Shown piece after piece: positions 24,828 through 33,540 of a stretch of 64,000 bases of DNA; position 1 is the stretch's first letter; each line of letters starts with the position of its first letter. This DNA is from Notoacmeibacter sp. MSK16QG-6. GTDB lineage: Bacteria > Pseudomonadota > Alphaproteobacteria > Rhizobiales > Rhizobiaceae. Location: positions 1-64,000 of the forward strand of contig NZ_JAMYXM010000008.1 in NCBI RefSeq assembly GCF_024158145.1, given 5' to 3'. Below the pieces are notes generated by a model. It did not search any database, was not told the DNA's origin, and saw only the letters and a program-made list of their open reading frames with translations. The translations under genes were made by a program, and so were the position numbers.

Positions 24828-25415
24828 ATGACCAGCAACGCTCGTCCCTCCCGTCGATCCGGCAAGATCGTCCAGCTCCGCAAGGGCGCTTCCCTCGAAA
24901 TGGTCCGGCTCGCCTGCCCAGACAGCGCCCAGGCCTCCCTCATCTCTGAAAGTTTCGGCCTTCCCGTCATCGACAGCGACGGCATCCGCGATCTCCACCA
25001 CAAGATCATCGTCGACACGGCCGAATCCCTGAACGAAGGCCTCGGCGAAAGGGCCATGCAGATCCACCTGCAGCGTATCGTCGGTTCCTATGTCGGTTCC
25101 GCTCATGGGGCCGGCCAGTTCTACTCCCGCGCGGTCTCAGAAGCTCGGGACGCGACTGCGAAGTCTTCCAACGATGCGCGCGACGAGGATCTCGACGGAC
25201 CTGTTGGGTTCGACAGCAATGCTCAACGCAAGCGCGAATTCGCGGCCGATATGGGTATCCAGGCCCATGCGCTCCGCTGCGCCGCCGAGGGTGTTGTTAC
25301 CGCCTATGACGAAGTCGTCGGAGAACCCTGGAAGCCTTTCGAACGGCAGGTCGAAAATCCCGGCCAGACCGTCGACCGCAAGGCGGCCGAACTGCAGATG
25401 GCGGCTCTTGGCTAA
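24828..25415 (+). CDS. Conserved-type plasmid protein of unknown function, 195 residues
   Basis: Begins MTSNARPSRRSGKIVQLRKG. The body is helical and slightly acidic, and the C-terminus has EPWKPFERQVENPGQTVD. I recognise no domain. It has a good AAGGA site upstream and a hairpin terminator downstream, so it is a single-gene unit. A partial copy of its C-terminal segment reappears at 26,231-26,305. The last residues MAALG end the protein cleanly, so this copy looks intact. Confidence 0.65.
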   Translation: MTSNARPSRRSGKIVQLRKGASLEMVRLACPDSAQASLISESFGLPVIDSDGIRDLHHKIIVDTAESLNEGLGERAMQIHLQRIVGSYVGSAHGAGQFYSRAVSEARDATAKSSNDARDEDLDGPVGFDSNAQRKREFAADMGIQAHALRCAAEGVVTAYDEVVGEPWKPFERQVENPGQTVDRKAAELQMAALG

Positions 25416-25422
25416 GCCGTTC

Positions 25423-25444
25423 GGGCGGGGCTTCGGCTCCGCCC
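25423..25444 (+). terminator. UUCG-loop hairpin terminator
   Basis: GGGCGGGGC (25423-25431) pairs with GCTCCGCCC (25436-25444), with one G-U pair and a TTCG tetraloop, eight bases after the preceding stop. No T-run follows, so termination may be partial. Confidence 0.6.
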
Positions 25445-25471
25445 AATTCCATGTTGCTCGCTAGGTTCGAA

Positions 25472-25504
25472 TTGACAAAACAACGTAAAATACCTATTTT
25501 ACGT
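25472..25504 (+). promoter_or_regulatory. Promoter with overlapping operator of the toxin-antitoxin module
   Basis: TTGACA at 25472-25477 and TATTTT at 25495-25500 are separated by 17 bases, a sigma-70-like promoter. A perfect inverted repeat, ACGTAAAATA (25483-25492) and TATTTTACGT (25495-25504), covers the -10 element. This is the usual autoregulation layout for Phd/YefM-type antitoxins. Confidence 0.75.
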
Positions 25505-25523
25505 AAAACGTCGGAGTCGCCAG

Positions 25524-25778
25524 ATGAAGCAGTATACCTTTTCTGACATGAACCGCTCCTCGGGTGAAATCCTTGAGACGGCGATGGTCGAACCGGTCGT
25601 GCTCACCAAGCACGGCAAGGAGAAGCTCTTTGTTCTCTCCGCCCGAGACTATCACCGCCTGCGCGGCGAACCGAGCCCGACCAAGGCATATTCACTGCAT
25701 GATGCGCCAGACGAGGTCCGTGAGGAATTGATGTCCGGCATAGACTCCATTCTCGAACCTGCAAAAGACGATGCTTGA
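25524..25778 (+). CDS. Type II antitoxin, Phd/YefM family
   Basis: The 84-residue protein begins MKQYTFSDMNRSSGEILETA and continues EPVVLTKHGKEKLFVLSARD, the N-terminal Phd/YefM DNA-binding fold. The C-terminal half would wrap the partner toxin. GGAG stands 7 bases before the ATG. The preceding palindrome over the -10 element fits repression by antitoxin and toxin-antitoxin complex. Its stop lies just inside the toxin gene, an 8-base overlap. Likely role is plasmid stability. Confidence 0.82.
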   Translation: MKQYTFSDMNRSSGEILETAMVEPVVLTKHGKEKLFVLSARDYHRLRGEPSPTKAYSLHDAPDEVREELMSGIDSILEPAKDDA

Positions 25779-26166
25779 ACAGGGTGACGTCGCCGAGTTC
25801 CACTATTTGTGGCACCGCGAAGCCGAAAAGGGTGAGGAATCCGGCCGCAAACCCCGCCCGGTCTGCATCGTCATCAAAACGCCCGGCAATCCCGATGTCG
25901 TGTTTCTATTTCCCTTCACGTCCAAGCAGCCCCTCGGCGGGCAGCTCGGCTTGAACGTCCCGGAAATCGAGTGCCGGCGCATCGGTCTGACACCGCCATG
26001 CTGGATCATTCTCGACGAGTTCAATCGCGTCGAGATGGATAAGGACTATGATCTCGTGTCCACCGTGCCCATCGGTTCCGTCAGCGCGGCATTCCTCCGC
26101 GAGATTGCCGCGACAATTAAGCAGGCCGCCCGCACGTCAGCGATCAAGGCTGTGAAACGGACCTGA
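25771..26166 (+). CDS. Probable type II toxin, PemK/MazF-like
   Basis: The 131-residue protein begins MLEQGDVAEFHYLWHREAEK. The order of features, an early G-D, then GRKPRPVCIVIKTPGNPDVV, FPFTSKQPLGG and later IILDEFNRVEMDKDYDLV, follows the SH3-like PemK/MazF ribonuclease layout with the RP pair before the first strands. MazF toxins cleave mRNA. Pairing with a Phd-type antitoxin is mixed but common. It could also be a toxin of a related family; the antitoxin overlap is strong evidence that it is the partner. The start overlaps the antitoxin gene by 8 bases. Confidence 0.7.
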   Translation: MLEQGDVAEFHYLWHREAEKGEESGRKPRPVCIVIKTPGNPDVVFLFPFTSKQPLGGQLGLNVPEIECRRIGLTPPCWIILDEFNRVEMDKDYDLVSTVPIGSVSAAFLREIAATIKQAARTSAIKAVKRT

Positions 26167-26230
26167 CGTTCGCTCCGAACCTTCCCGACTGAAGACCTTG
26201 TCTCCCGGTCGGTCGTCGGCTTTTCGGCAC

Positions 26231-26305
26231 GTGATCATTGAGCCTTGGAAGCCCTATGAAGGGCCTGTTGCAAATACCGCCCAGGCCGTCGCGACATTCG
26301 TGGCG
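26231..26305 (+). pseudogene. Fragment similar to the C-terminus of the 24828 gene product
   Basis: In one frame the translation reads EPWKPYEGPVANTAQAVA, against EPWKPFERQVENPGQTVD at the C-terminus of the 24828-25415 product, with E-P-W-K-P, E, V, N, Q and V matching in register. Nothing upstream continues the similarity and the frame soon diverges. I read it as the stump of a paralogue left after an insertion or deletion. Confidence 0.5.
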
Positions 26306-26321
26306 AAGACGGCTTGCACAA

Positions 26322-26564
26322 TCAGATATACATCATCCAATCGGGCGTGGACGTCGCTATCCCAGCAAGGATAGCAGACGCTCCATCATCATATTGAAGT
26401 GCCAAGCCGTCATAACTGTCCGCATAGGACGAGAGCTCTGAAAGAACCTCAAACCAGGTCCGGATGTAGCGGTGCGTTTTACCACGAATGACTGCTTGGA
26501 CCCCATTTTGACCGATGCTGCGTTCTGCATAGACGACGTCTTTCGGACGCTCTGCATCTTGCAA
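26322..26564 (-). CDS. Doubtful small open reading frame, 80 residues
   Basis: The frame has a protein-like middle (THRYIRTWFEVLSELSSYAD) but only a TTG start, no ribosome site I can see, and lies in a remnant-rich gap. The frame is open further upstream without a start. It may be a degraded gene or chance. I recognise no family. Confidence 0.25.
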   Translation of the reverse strand: MQDAERPKDVVYAERSIGQNGVQAVIRGKTHRYIRTWFEVLSELSSYADSYDGLALQYDDGASAILAGIATSTPDWMMYI

Positions 26565-26616
26565 TGAACGCCGATCCAGCCTTCGCCAGCGCGCCCGATG
26601 CCGAGGATTGCAGGAT

Positions 26617-26982
26617 CTATGTGACTGCGCCCCGGCAGGCCGCCGCCACGTGAGCGTGATCGTAGGGCTTCCCGAAGAAGCCAGCGGTTGCGGCCAATTC
26701 TTCGGCGTCAGGCACGACCTGTCCCGATGTCAGGATGACCGAAACTCCAGGCCAGCGCTTGAGCACCGCAAGCGCAAGATCGCGTCCGTCCATGTCGCCT
26801 GGCATTTCGATGTCCGTGAATACGACGTCTATGCGCGCTTCGGTTTCCAAGCGCCGGATGGCATCTTTTGCATTCGCAGCTTCAAATACCAAGAATCCTT
26901 CAGCTTTGAGGTGCTCTGCTACCGCATCCCGGATCAGGAAGACGTCTTCGACCAAAAGCACAATGATGTTCTCTTCAGTCAA
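26617..26982 (-). CDS. Single-domain response regulator
   Basis: The 121-residue receiver domain has the acidic pair E12-D13 (LLVED), phospho-acceptor D57 (VVFTDIEMPG), the switch T85 (ILTSG) and K105 (FGKPY). There is no output domain, so it signals by protein contact or phosphotransfer, as with FixJ-like single receivers of alphaproteobacteria. It follows the HWE kinase gene on the same strand after 51 bases and is its obvious partner. Confidence 0.87.
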   Translation of the reverse strand: MTEENIIVLLVEDVFLIRDAVAEHLKAEGFLVFEAANAKDAIRRLETEARIDVVFTDIEMPGDMDGRDLALAVLKRWPGVSVILTSGQVVPDAEELAATAGFFGKPYDHAHVAAACRGAVT

Positions 26983-27033
26983 AAAGAATTCCGATCATTC
27001 AAACCGTCGTACCCTCGATCCGGGGCGGGCAAG

Positions 27034-28407
27034 TCAACTCAGGGCGCTGGTGGGCGCGGTTGCCTCACAGACAACGCCTTCGGAGCGGAATTCGATCCCA
27101 ACCGTTCCGCCGATTTCGGTTGCGAGCGAGTGTTTGATGAGCTTGGAGCCGAAGCCGTCATCCGCAATTTCGCCGATCTCCGGCCCACCGGACTCTGTCC
27201 ACACCCAGCGCAGTTCCGCCTGCCCATCGGTGCCGTCCTCGACGGTCCAGCGGATATCGACAGTTCCCGTTTCATTGGAAAGCGCGCCATATTTGACCGA
27301 GTTGGTCGCGAGTTCGTGGACGGCAAGCGCGAACGAAACGGTTTGGCGTGGGCCGAGCAAGACCTTGGGCCCCTCGATTCGGAAACGCTCGGCAGCTGCG
27401 TGCGGCCGAAGCGTTTTCGCAACGACATCGTCCATGGACCGTTGCTCGCCGGTTTGGGCCATGAAGACATCCTGCGCCGAAGACAGAGCCATGATGCGGC
27501 CGCTGAAAACCGATCGTGCACTCGACAGATCCTTTCCGCGAAAGGTCTGCGACGCGATGGCCGTGACCATGGCGAGGGTATTCTTGATCCGATGCGCAAG
27601 CTCATTACGCAGCATCGTCTGGCGCGTCTCTGCCTCCTTCTGATCCGTGATGTCCCGCACGGTTCCCACCAAACGACTGGAGTCCAGTCGTCGTATCAGT
27701 TGTGCGCGGAGATGTACCCATTGCACTGTGTCGTTGTCGTCGACTTCGCGACAGACCTCTGAATCGAGAAACTTGTCACCCTTGGAGGAAATCAGCCGCT
27801 GCAGTTCGGTTGAGAGTTCGTCACGATATTCTGGCGCGGCGCGGAAAAACATCTCCGGATCGTTGGCGCTCGCATGACCGAGCAGACTCGCGGCCCGCTC
27901 ATCCCCCGAGAAGGCTTCTAGCCGGCCGTCTTTAACCACGGCCTCCCAGATGCCGATGTCGGCTGCTTCGAGCGCCAATTGTACCTTGAGCCGCGCGAGC
28001 TCGGCCTCGTCCTCGGCAAGTTTCTGCGCGGTGACGTCATGACCCTCTACGAAGATGCCGGACACCCGGCCAGCCGCGTCGATCATCGGCTGATAGATGA
28101 AGTTGAGAAAACCGGTCATCAACGGACCGCCTGGCTCCGATTGCAGGGCGATCTCAACCCCGTTTCCTACAAACGGCTCTCCGGTCCGGTAGACTTGGTC
28201 AAGGAGTTCGAAAAAACCCTGACCTTCGACCTCGGGCAGCGCCTCGCGCACGGTCAGTCCGATAAGATCCCTGTGGCCGACCAGTTGAAGGTAGGCATCG
28301 TTCGTCACCGCAAACTCATGCTCCGGACCGATGAGCACGGCCATGAAGCTTGGCGCATTTTTCAGCAGCCGGCGCAGGTCGGCGAAATCGGTCGTCGCTA
28401 GGTCCAT
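27034..28407 (-). CDS. PAS-domain HWE-family sensor histidine kinase
   Basis: The 457-residue protein lacks membrane spans. Two PAS-like domains occupy about 15-130 and 140-260, the first with FVEGHDVTAQK and the second with GTVRDITDQKEAE at their ends. The kinase core has the phospho-acceptor H272 in NELAHRIKNTLAMV, the N box AVHELATNSVKYGAL (N369) and the diagnostic W-x-E (403-405) in WVWTESGGP, which define the HWE family. It probably senses a cytoplasmic cue such as light, redox or a small ligand; the PAS sequence does not decide which. It is paired with the receiver at 26617. HWE kinases are common in rhizobia, often in the general stress response. Confidence 0.88.
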   Translation of the reverse strand: MDLATTDFADLRRLLKNAPSFMAVLIGPEHEFAVTNDAYLQLVGHRDLIGLTVREALPEVEGQGFFELLDQVYRTGEPFVGNGVEIALQSEPGGPLMTGFLNFIYQPMIDAAGRVSGIFVEGHDVTAQKLAEDEAELARLKVQLALEAADIGIWEAVVKDGRLEAFSGDERAASLLGHASANDPEMFFRAAPEYRDELSTELQRLISSKGDKFLDSEVCREVDDNDTVQWVHLRAQLIRRLDSSRLVGTVRDITDQKEAETRQTMLRNELAHRIKNTLAMVTAIASQTFRGKDLSSARSVFSGRIMALSSAQDVFMAQTGEQRSMDDVVAKTLRPHAAAERFRIEGPKVLLGPRQTVSFALAVHELATNSVKYGALSNETGTVDIRWTVEDGTDGQAELRWVWTESGGPEIGEIADDGFGSKLIKHSLATEIGGTVGIEFRSEGVVCEATAPTSALS

Positions 28408-28691
28408 TGATGTAGCCAGTTGTGCATAAGAACTCGAAAGGAATATCGATAGTTATCTGGTCGCACAATGAAATGTCATTCTGCAATACAAAGACGCCGA
28501 CGAGAACATGTACGGGTGCTCACCATCCGCCCAATCCCTCGGAGTCCGCTCACCGGATCGAAACATTGCGTATCCACATCCAAGGCCCGCTCGGTCCGCA
28601 AACGTGCCGCTCGGACAGATTCGACGAAAACCCGGACTGAGCCCAAAACCGCGTGTACTGTGACTTGAAGGTATGTCGGATATGGCGATGG

Positions 28692-29390
<699 letters not shown>

Positions 29391-29435
29391 TCAGATCGAA
29401 CATTGCCGCGCTGCCGTCCATGCATCGCAGGCTAT

Positions 29436-29610
29436 GTTGTCAGGCCGGTCTTCTGGCTTGAGGTCATCCGCGTGCTGGCGCCTTCCCGGAGAGTTCCAGT
29501 GGCATAGACCAGCGCGTCACTCTTACAGCGGCGGGCCCGCGTCGGTTCTTCCCCGACTTCCCGATTATCCCTTCGGTGAAGGGCACCTGACGGGAACCGA
29601 TATGCCGGAA
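29436..29610 (-). promoter_or_regulatory. Cobalamin riboswitch upstream of bluB
   Basis: Read on the minus strand, the region has the conserved order GGTGCCC (near 29,585), GGGATAATCGGGAAG (near 29,560), CCGCCGCTGTAAG (near 29,525), GCCACTGG (near 29,500), GGGAAGGCGCC (near 29,480) and the B12 box AAGCCAGAAGACCGGCCTG (near 29,440-29,460). These match the cobalamin aptamer consensus. It ends about 60 bases before the bluB start and should repress bluB when adenosylcobalamin is abundant. Confidence 0.9.
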
Positions 29611-29930
29611 CGACTTCGACATGACAATGCGTTTCGAGCACCCACCGTCCCATCGCCCTTCGACGCTGCATTTCGAGCGACGGACCCTACCGCGCATCTA
29701 AGCGACTAAATCGTCCATGGACGTTCCTCTATTTCGGACGCAGCCCAATCCCGCTCTTTGCGGGATGGCATTCCTGGTGCGGCGCGGACTTCCACGATCA
29801 ACCCGTAAAGGGTCCGCTCGCAAGCGGCGGCCGCTTGGCTTTGGCCTGCGCGGTGATCGCGTCCGCTAAGCCGCACACTGACGGAGCCATCAAGAGCGGG
29901 ATTGGCCCGCTCCAACGATGGAGCCCTCAG
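29611..29930. other. Non-coding stretch between the riboswitch and a small plasmid gene
   Basis: The left part would hold the bluB promoter on the minus strand. The right part is a GC-rich leader with GCCGCTT / AAGCGGC around 29,822-29,838. No gene seen. Confidence 0.4.
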
Positions 29931-30116
29931 ATGCAGCACGATCTTTCCCTCGCCCAGAAACACGCCTGGAACCTCGCCCGTACCCTCATGACCCCGATCG
30001 TCCTCTTCAAGTCCGACGACGAATACGGCGTCCTCCCCGCCGACGAAGTCGAAGACGCCGAGATCGTCATTCTCTTCGAATACGACCCCTACACCGGCGG
30101 TCACTTGGTCCACTGA
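29931..30116 (+). CDS. Small acidic plasmid protein, 61 residues
   Basis: Begins MQHDLSLAQKHAWNLARTLM, then FKSDDEYGVLPADEVEDAEI and an acidic, aromatic C-terminus. A longer frame opens at 29835, but the ATG at 29931 gives a compact, well-composed protein with codon use like its neighbours. No known domain. A perfect hairpin terminator follows at 30139-30161. Confidence 0.6.
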   Translation: MQHDLSLAQKHAWNLARTLMTPIVLFKSDDEYGVLPADEVEDAEIVILFEYDPYTGGHLVH

Positions 30117-30138
30117 CCATCAATCCTTTCACTCCTCG

Positions 30139-30161
30139 AAGGCGGCGCCTGGCGCCGCCTT
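30139..30161 (+). terminator. Perfect 9-pair hairpin terminator
   Basis: AAGGCGGCG (30139-30147) and CGCCGCCTT (30153-30161) pair perfectly around the 5-base loop CCTGG, 22 bases after the small gene's stop. Confidence 0.65.
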
Positions 30162-30392
30162 ACCGCTGCGCGGATGCCCCGACCGTGGTCCGTCCCGGGC
30201 AAGGTCCGGGCGGAGCCGGCAGCAGCGGCAACGGCTTCGCCGTCCTCCTCTTCGTTCCGGCCCTTCGCCACCCCGCCGCGCTGCGCGCACCGGGGCCCCG
30301 GCTCGGGTGCCGCTCCTGCCTTAAGCCCCGCCATTGGCGGACCTCGCGACGGACCGCGATCGGCGCGGTCCTGAAAATCAGGAGGTCTGAAA
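30162..30392. other. GC-rich leader of the ArdC-type gene
   Basis: A non-coding GC-rich leader like those before 12924, 20559, 24828 and 32810, ending with the strong ribosome site CAGGAGG ahead of ATG 30393. Confidence 0.45.
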
Positions 30393-31322
30393 ATGAAAAG
30401 GAAAGAGAAGAGCCCGCGTATCGATATCTATGCGCGGATCACCGAGACGATCGTCGCCGATCTGGAAAACGGCGTCCGTCCCTGGATGAAACCCTGGAGC
30501 GCGAGCGGGCTCGAAGGCCGGATCACGCGGCCCCTCCGGCATTCCGGCGAGCCCTATACCGGCATCAATGTGCTTCTTCTCTGGTCGGAGAGTATCGCCC
30601 GCGGCTTCGAAGCGCCGCTCTGGATGACCTACCGGCAGGCCGGGCAGATCGGGGCACAGGTGCGCAAGGGCGAAACCGGCGCGACCGTGGTCTATGCCAG
30701 CCGCTTCACGAAGACCGAAACGGATTCCCGTGGCGACGAAGTCGAACGGGATATCCCGTTTCTCAAGACCTACACCGTCTTCAATTGCGATCAGATCGAT
30801 GGGCTACCGGATCACTATTATCACCTGTCGGACCGGATCATCGACCCCGTGTCACGGATCGACCATGCAGACCGTTTCTTTGAGAACACCGGCGCGGTGA
30901 TCCGCCATGGCGGCACGAAAGCCTTCTTCGCTGCCGCGAGCGATCACATCCAGATGCCGCCATTCGAGAGCTTCCGGGATGCGGAATCGTACGTCGCCGT
31001 TCTCAGCCATGAGGCCACACACTGGACGGCGCCAGCACACCGCGTCGGACGCGATCTGTCGCGCTATCACAAGAATCGCACCGAACGCGCCCGCGAAGAA
31101 CTCATTGCCGAGCTCGGAAGCTGCTTCCTGTGCGCCGATCTCGGCATCGTGCCGGAGCTCGAGCCGCGGCCCGATCACGCAAGCTACCTTCACTCGTGGT
31201 TGCGTGTGCTCAAGGACGACAAGCGGGCGATCTTTCAGGCAGCGGCGCACGCGCAACGCGCGGTGACTTATCTCCACGGTCTTCAGCCTGCCGAGGTGGT
31301 TGAAGAGCGGGAGGCGGCCTGA
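30393..31322 (+). CDS. ardC: ArdC-family antirestriction protein (ssDNA-binding plus zincin-like metallopeptidase)
   Basis: The 309-residue protein begins MKRKEKSPRIDIYARITETI. It has the N-terminal ArdC domain (about 10-130), with WMKPWSASGL and QVRKGETGATVVYASRF, and a C-terminal zincin-like metallopeptidase domain with HEATH at 206-210 and a further acidic helix (EELIAELGSCFL). ArdC proteins enter recipients with transferred single-stranded DNA and protect it against restriction. The gene has CAGGAGG upstream and its stop overlaps the next gene (TGATG), coupling the two. This fits with a DarB-like protein in the same backbone. Confidence 0.87.
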   Translation: MKRKEKSPRIDIYARITETIVADLENGVRPWMKPWSASGLEGRITRPLRHSGEPYTGINVLLLWSESIARGFEAPLWMTYRQAGQIGAQVRKGETGATVVYASRFTKTETDSRGDEVERDIPFLKTYTVFNCDQIDGLPDHYYHLSDRIIDPVSRIDHADRFFENTGAVIRHGGTKAFFAAASDHIQMPPFESFRDAESYVAVLSHEATHWTAPAHRVGRDLSRYHKNRTERAREELIAELGSCFLCADLGIVPELEPRPDHASYLHSWLRVLKDDKRAIFQAAAHAQRAVTYLHGLQPAEVVEEREAA

Positions 31323-32188
31323 TGCTCTCCCTTTCGAATGCAGGTGCGGAGGGCGATCTGCCCTCTGCCATTCGTCTGCGTGCGCTGTCGCTCGGCGCCG
31401 GCGTTCAGTCGACGACGCTCGCCCTCATGGCGGCGCATGGCGCGGTCGGGCCCATGCCGGACTGCGCGATCTTTGCCGATACCGGCTGGGAGCCGAGAGC
31501 TGTCTACGAGCATCTCGATTGGCTCATGTCGCCAAACGTACTGCCGTTCCCGGTCTTCGTCGTCGGGCCGGCCGACATGCGCGACAACCTGCTGGCCGCC
31601 GGTCGCGGCGAACGATGGGCCTCGATCCCGGCATTCGCCCGATCGGTCGACCGGCGCGGCAATGTCTCCATCGGCATGATCCGCCGCCAATGCACGGGCG
31701 ATTACAAGATCGAGCCGATCCGCCGCAAGGTCCGCGAGCTGGTCCAGCTCACCCGCAAACGGTCACCGACCTTCGCGGTCGTGGAACAATGGATCGGGAT
31801 TTCCTTTGACGAGGTTATCCGCATGAAGCCGAGCCGCGAGGCGTGGCAGCGCAACCGGTGGCCGCTGATCGAGGAGCGGATGACGCGCCGCGATTGCCTC
31901 GCCTGGCTGCGAGAGCGCGGCTATCCCGACCCGCCGAAATCGGCATGCATCGGATGTCCGCTCCACGACAATGCCCGATGGCGCGCCATGCGCGACCATG
32001 ACGAAGAGGCCTGGCGCGATGCGATTGATGTCGACCGCGCGATCCGGACCGGGATCCGGGGTATTCGCGGCGAGCTCTATCTGCACCGGTCCGGTGTTCC
32101 CCTCGAAGAGGCCGACCTTTCGACGCTGGCCGACCACGGTCAACTCGATCTCTGGCCGAACGAATGCGAGGGAATGTGCGGCGTTTGA
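31322..32188 (+). CDS. PP-loop (PAPS reductase/adenine nucleotide alpha-hydrolase-like) protein with cysteine cluster
   Basis: The 288-residue protein has an N-terminal PP-loop-type nucleotide site, SLGAGVQSTT at 23-32, a variant of SGGxxS, and cysteines C124, C209 and C212 (SACIGCPLHDN), plus a terminal pair C282 and C286. PP-loop ATPases adenylate substrates; some PAPS reductases and DndC-like proteins also bind Fe-S clusters. It is translationally coupled to the ArdC-type gene, so it may act in DNA or RNA modification that helps the plasmid. It is not a normal assimilatory CysH. Start ATG 31322 lies in the TGATG overlap. Confidence 0.72.
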   Translation: MLSLSNAGAEGDLPSAIRLRALSLGAGVQSTTLALMAAHGAVGPMPDCAIFADTGWEPRAVYEHLDWLMSPNVLPFPVFVVGPADMRDNLLAAGRGERWASIPAFARSVDRRGNVSIGMIRRQCTGDYKIEPIRRKVRELVQLTRKRSPTFAVVEQWIGISFDEVIRMKPSREAWQRNRWPLIEERMTRRDCLAWLRERGYPDPPKSACIGCPLHDNARWRAMRDHDEEAWRDAIDVDRAIRTGIRGIRGELYLHRSGVPLEEADLSTLADHGQLDLWPNECEGMCGV

Positions 32189-32809
32189 TGTCAGGCCGCT
32201 TTGGCGGCGCGTTCTCGTCATCAGAGTTCGGTGCGATGGCCCAGAACGAAAGAGTACCTGCAGCGCTCGCCTAATCTCACCATACCGTGCAGGAGCAGAA
32301 CCCCCGCAACAGCCGCGCGCGTTGCAAAGGGATGCCACTTTTGAACCGTTGTCTTTTCTGTCTTTTCCGGTCGCGCTTTCGGTCACCGAAGATTGGCAGA
32401 TGGCTGGCCAATAGTGCCGGATTTCCCTAACCGGCAATTGGGCTGCCTTGAATCGTGACGAGATCGATCTGCCGATGGGGACCCTGTAGCGGGTGGCGGT
32501 GAGCATGTTCGCCACGTCATGGCCTATCCCTTTTTCCGTCGTCTCTCACGGAGCTCGCCCAACGCGGTCTCGATTTGGCATGTCTGACCGGCAAACGGCT
32601 TCGCCTCGCCCGGCTTGTCGCAACGGCGGACCGGAACTTTCTTCCCCTGGCGGCTGCGCCGCCATTCCTCGCGATGCAAGAAAGCCCCGGACCGCCGTCC
32701 TCCATTTCATTGCGGTCCCTTCGGGATGCGCGCCGATCGTTACCGGTCTCTTCGACAGCCATCGAGGCCGCGATGGGCGCGGCCCGAAACATCGAAAAGG
32801 AATAGGACA
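32189..32809. other. Long non-coding leader upstream of the DUF736 gene
   Basis: In this 621-base stretch the only frames look like noise. GCCGCTTTGGCGGC just after the PP-loop stop may be a weak terminator. The right half is a GC-rich leader with hairpins such as GGCGGCTGCGCCGCC near 32,649-32,663. It is the longest gap in the window. Confidence 0.5.
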
Positions 32810-33127
32810 ATGGCAAACATCGGCACTTTCACCACCACCAAGAACGGCTTCACCGGTCAGATCAACACCCTCGCACTCAACATCAAGGCCCGCTTCGAGC
32901 GCGTCGAGAACCCCTCCGACAATGGCCCGCAGTTCCGCATCTTCTCCGGCAACGTCGAACTGGGCGCCGGGTGGCAGAAGCAGGCCAAGGAAACCGAACG
33001 CGACTACCTCTCGGTCAAGCTGGACGACCCGAGCTTCGCGGCTCCGATCTACGCCACCCTGGTCGAGGTTGAAGGCCAAGACGGCATGCAGCTGATCTGG
33101 TCGCGCCCGAACAACAAGCGCGACTGA
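32810..33127 (+). CDS. DUF736 family protein
   Basis: The 105-residue protein begins [20 protein letters not shown] and continues with [40 protein letters not shown] and [11 protein letters not shown], the recognisable DUF736 fold. The family is abundant on plasmids and chromosomes of Hyphomicrobiales, and function is unknown. It is a single-gene unit with a long leader and a strong terminator behind. Confidence 0.9.
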   Translation: MANIGTFTTTKNGFTGQINTLALNIKARFERVENPSDNGPQFRIFSGNVELGAGWQKQAKETERDYLSVKLDDPSFAAPIYATLVEVEGQDGMQLIWSRPNNKRD

Positions 33128-33141
33128 TCCGCCCGGAAGAC

Positions 33142-33169
33142 AAGGGCCTCGCCGCAAGGCGGGGCCTTT
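33142..33169 (+). terminator. Rho-independent terminator of the DUF736 gene
   Basis: AAGGGCCTCGCC (33142-33153) pairs with GGCGGGGCCTTT (33158-33169) over 12 pairs, two of them G-U, around a GCAA tetraloop. It starts 14 bases after the stop. Confidence 0.75.
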
Positions 33170-33175
33170 CGCATG

Positions 33176-33493
33176 TCAGCGCTTATCGGTCGCATTCACT
33201 GATGCGGCTTGATCCCCGAACGCATCGCGATACCCGCGGCGTCTCTTGCTTCGCTCCAGACGGTCGAACGCCAGATCGGCATCATCGGCCGTGTCGAATG
33301 TCTCCATCATTGTCTGGCCGCGCGTGCCGATCCTTCCCCAATCGCGAATGAGCGAAGCGCCGCCGAACAGGGTCGGCTGAACGCTCAGGCTATAAAAGCG
33401 CCGCATATTTTGTGTTGGGTCGATGCGGCGAAGATGGACCGGCTCTGGCTCGCGTAGGTGCATGGGAAGAGTCTCGCCGACACCGATTCCCAT
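33176..33493 (-). CDS. WGR domain-containing protein
   Basis: A protein of about 105 residues with a WGR domain: RRFYSLSVQPTLFGGASLIR, DWGRIGTRGQ and a closing helix DLAFDRLERSKRRRGYR. Tryptophan-glycine-arginine domains are found in PARPs and in small plasmid proteins, where they are thought to bind nucleic acid. The true start is uncertain: ATG 33493 or ATG 33463 are possible, none with a clear ribosome site. It converges with the DUF736 gene. Confidence 0.78.
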   Translation of the reverse strand: MGIGVGETLPMHLREPEPVHLRRIDPTQNMRRFYSLSVQPTLFGGASLIRDWGRIGTRGQTMMETFDTADDADLAFDRLERSKRRRGYRDAFGDQAASVNATDKR

Positions 33494-33540
33494 GTCCAAT
33501 CAGTTCTGTGAATCAATCGATCGCTATCGATTCACGCCAT

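Larger units (their letters stand above)
26167..26616. other. Gene-poor stretch with apparent gene remnants
   Basis: This 450-base gap between the toxin gene and the response regulator contains a fragment similar to the C-terminus of the gene at 24828 and a weak minus-strand frame, both listed separately. It marks the edge of the kinase-bluB cargo and looks like a rearrangement junction. Confidence 0.45.
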
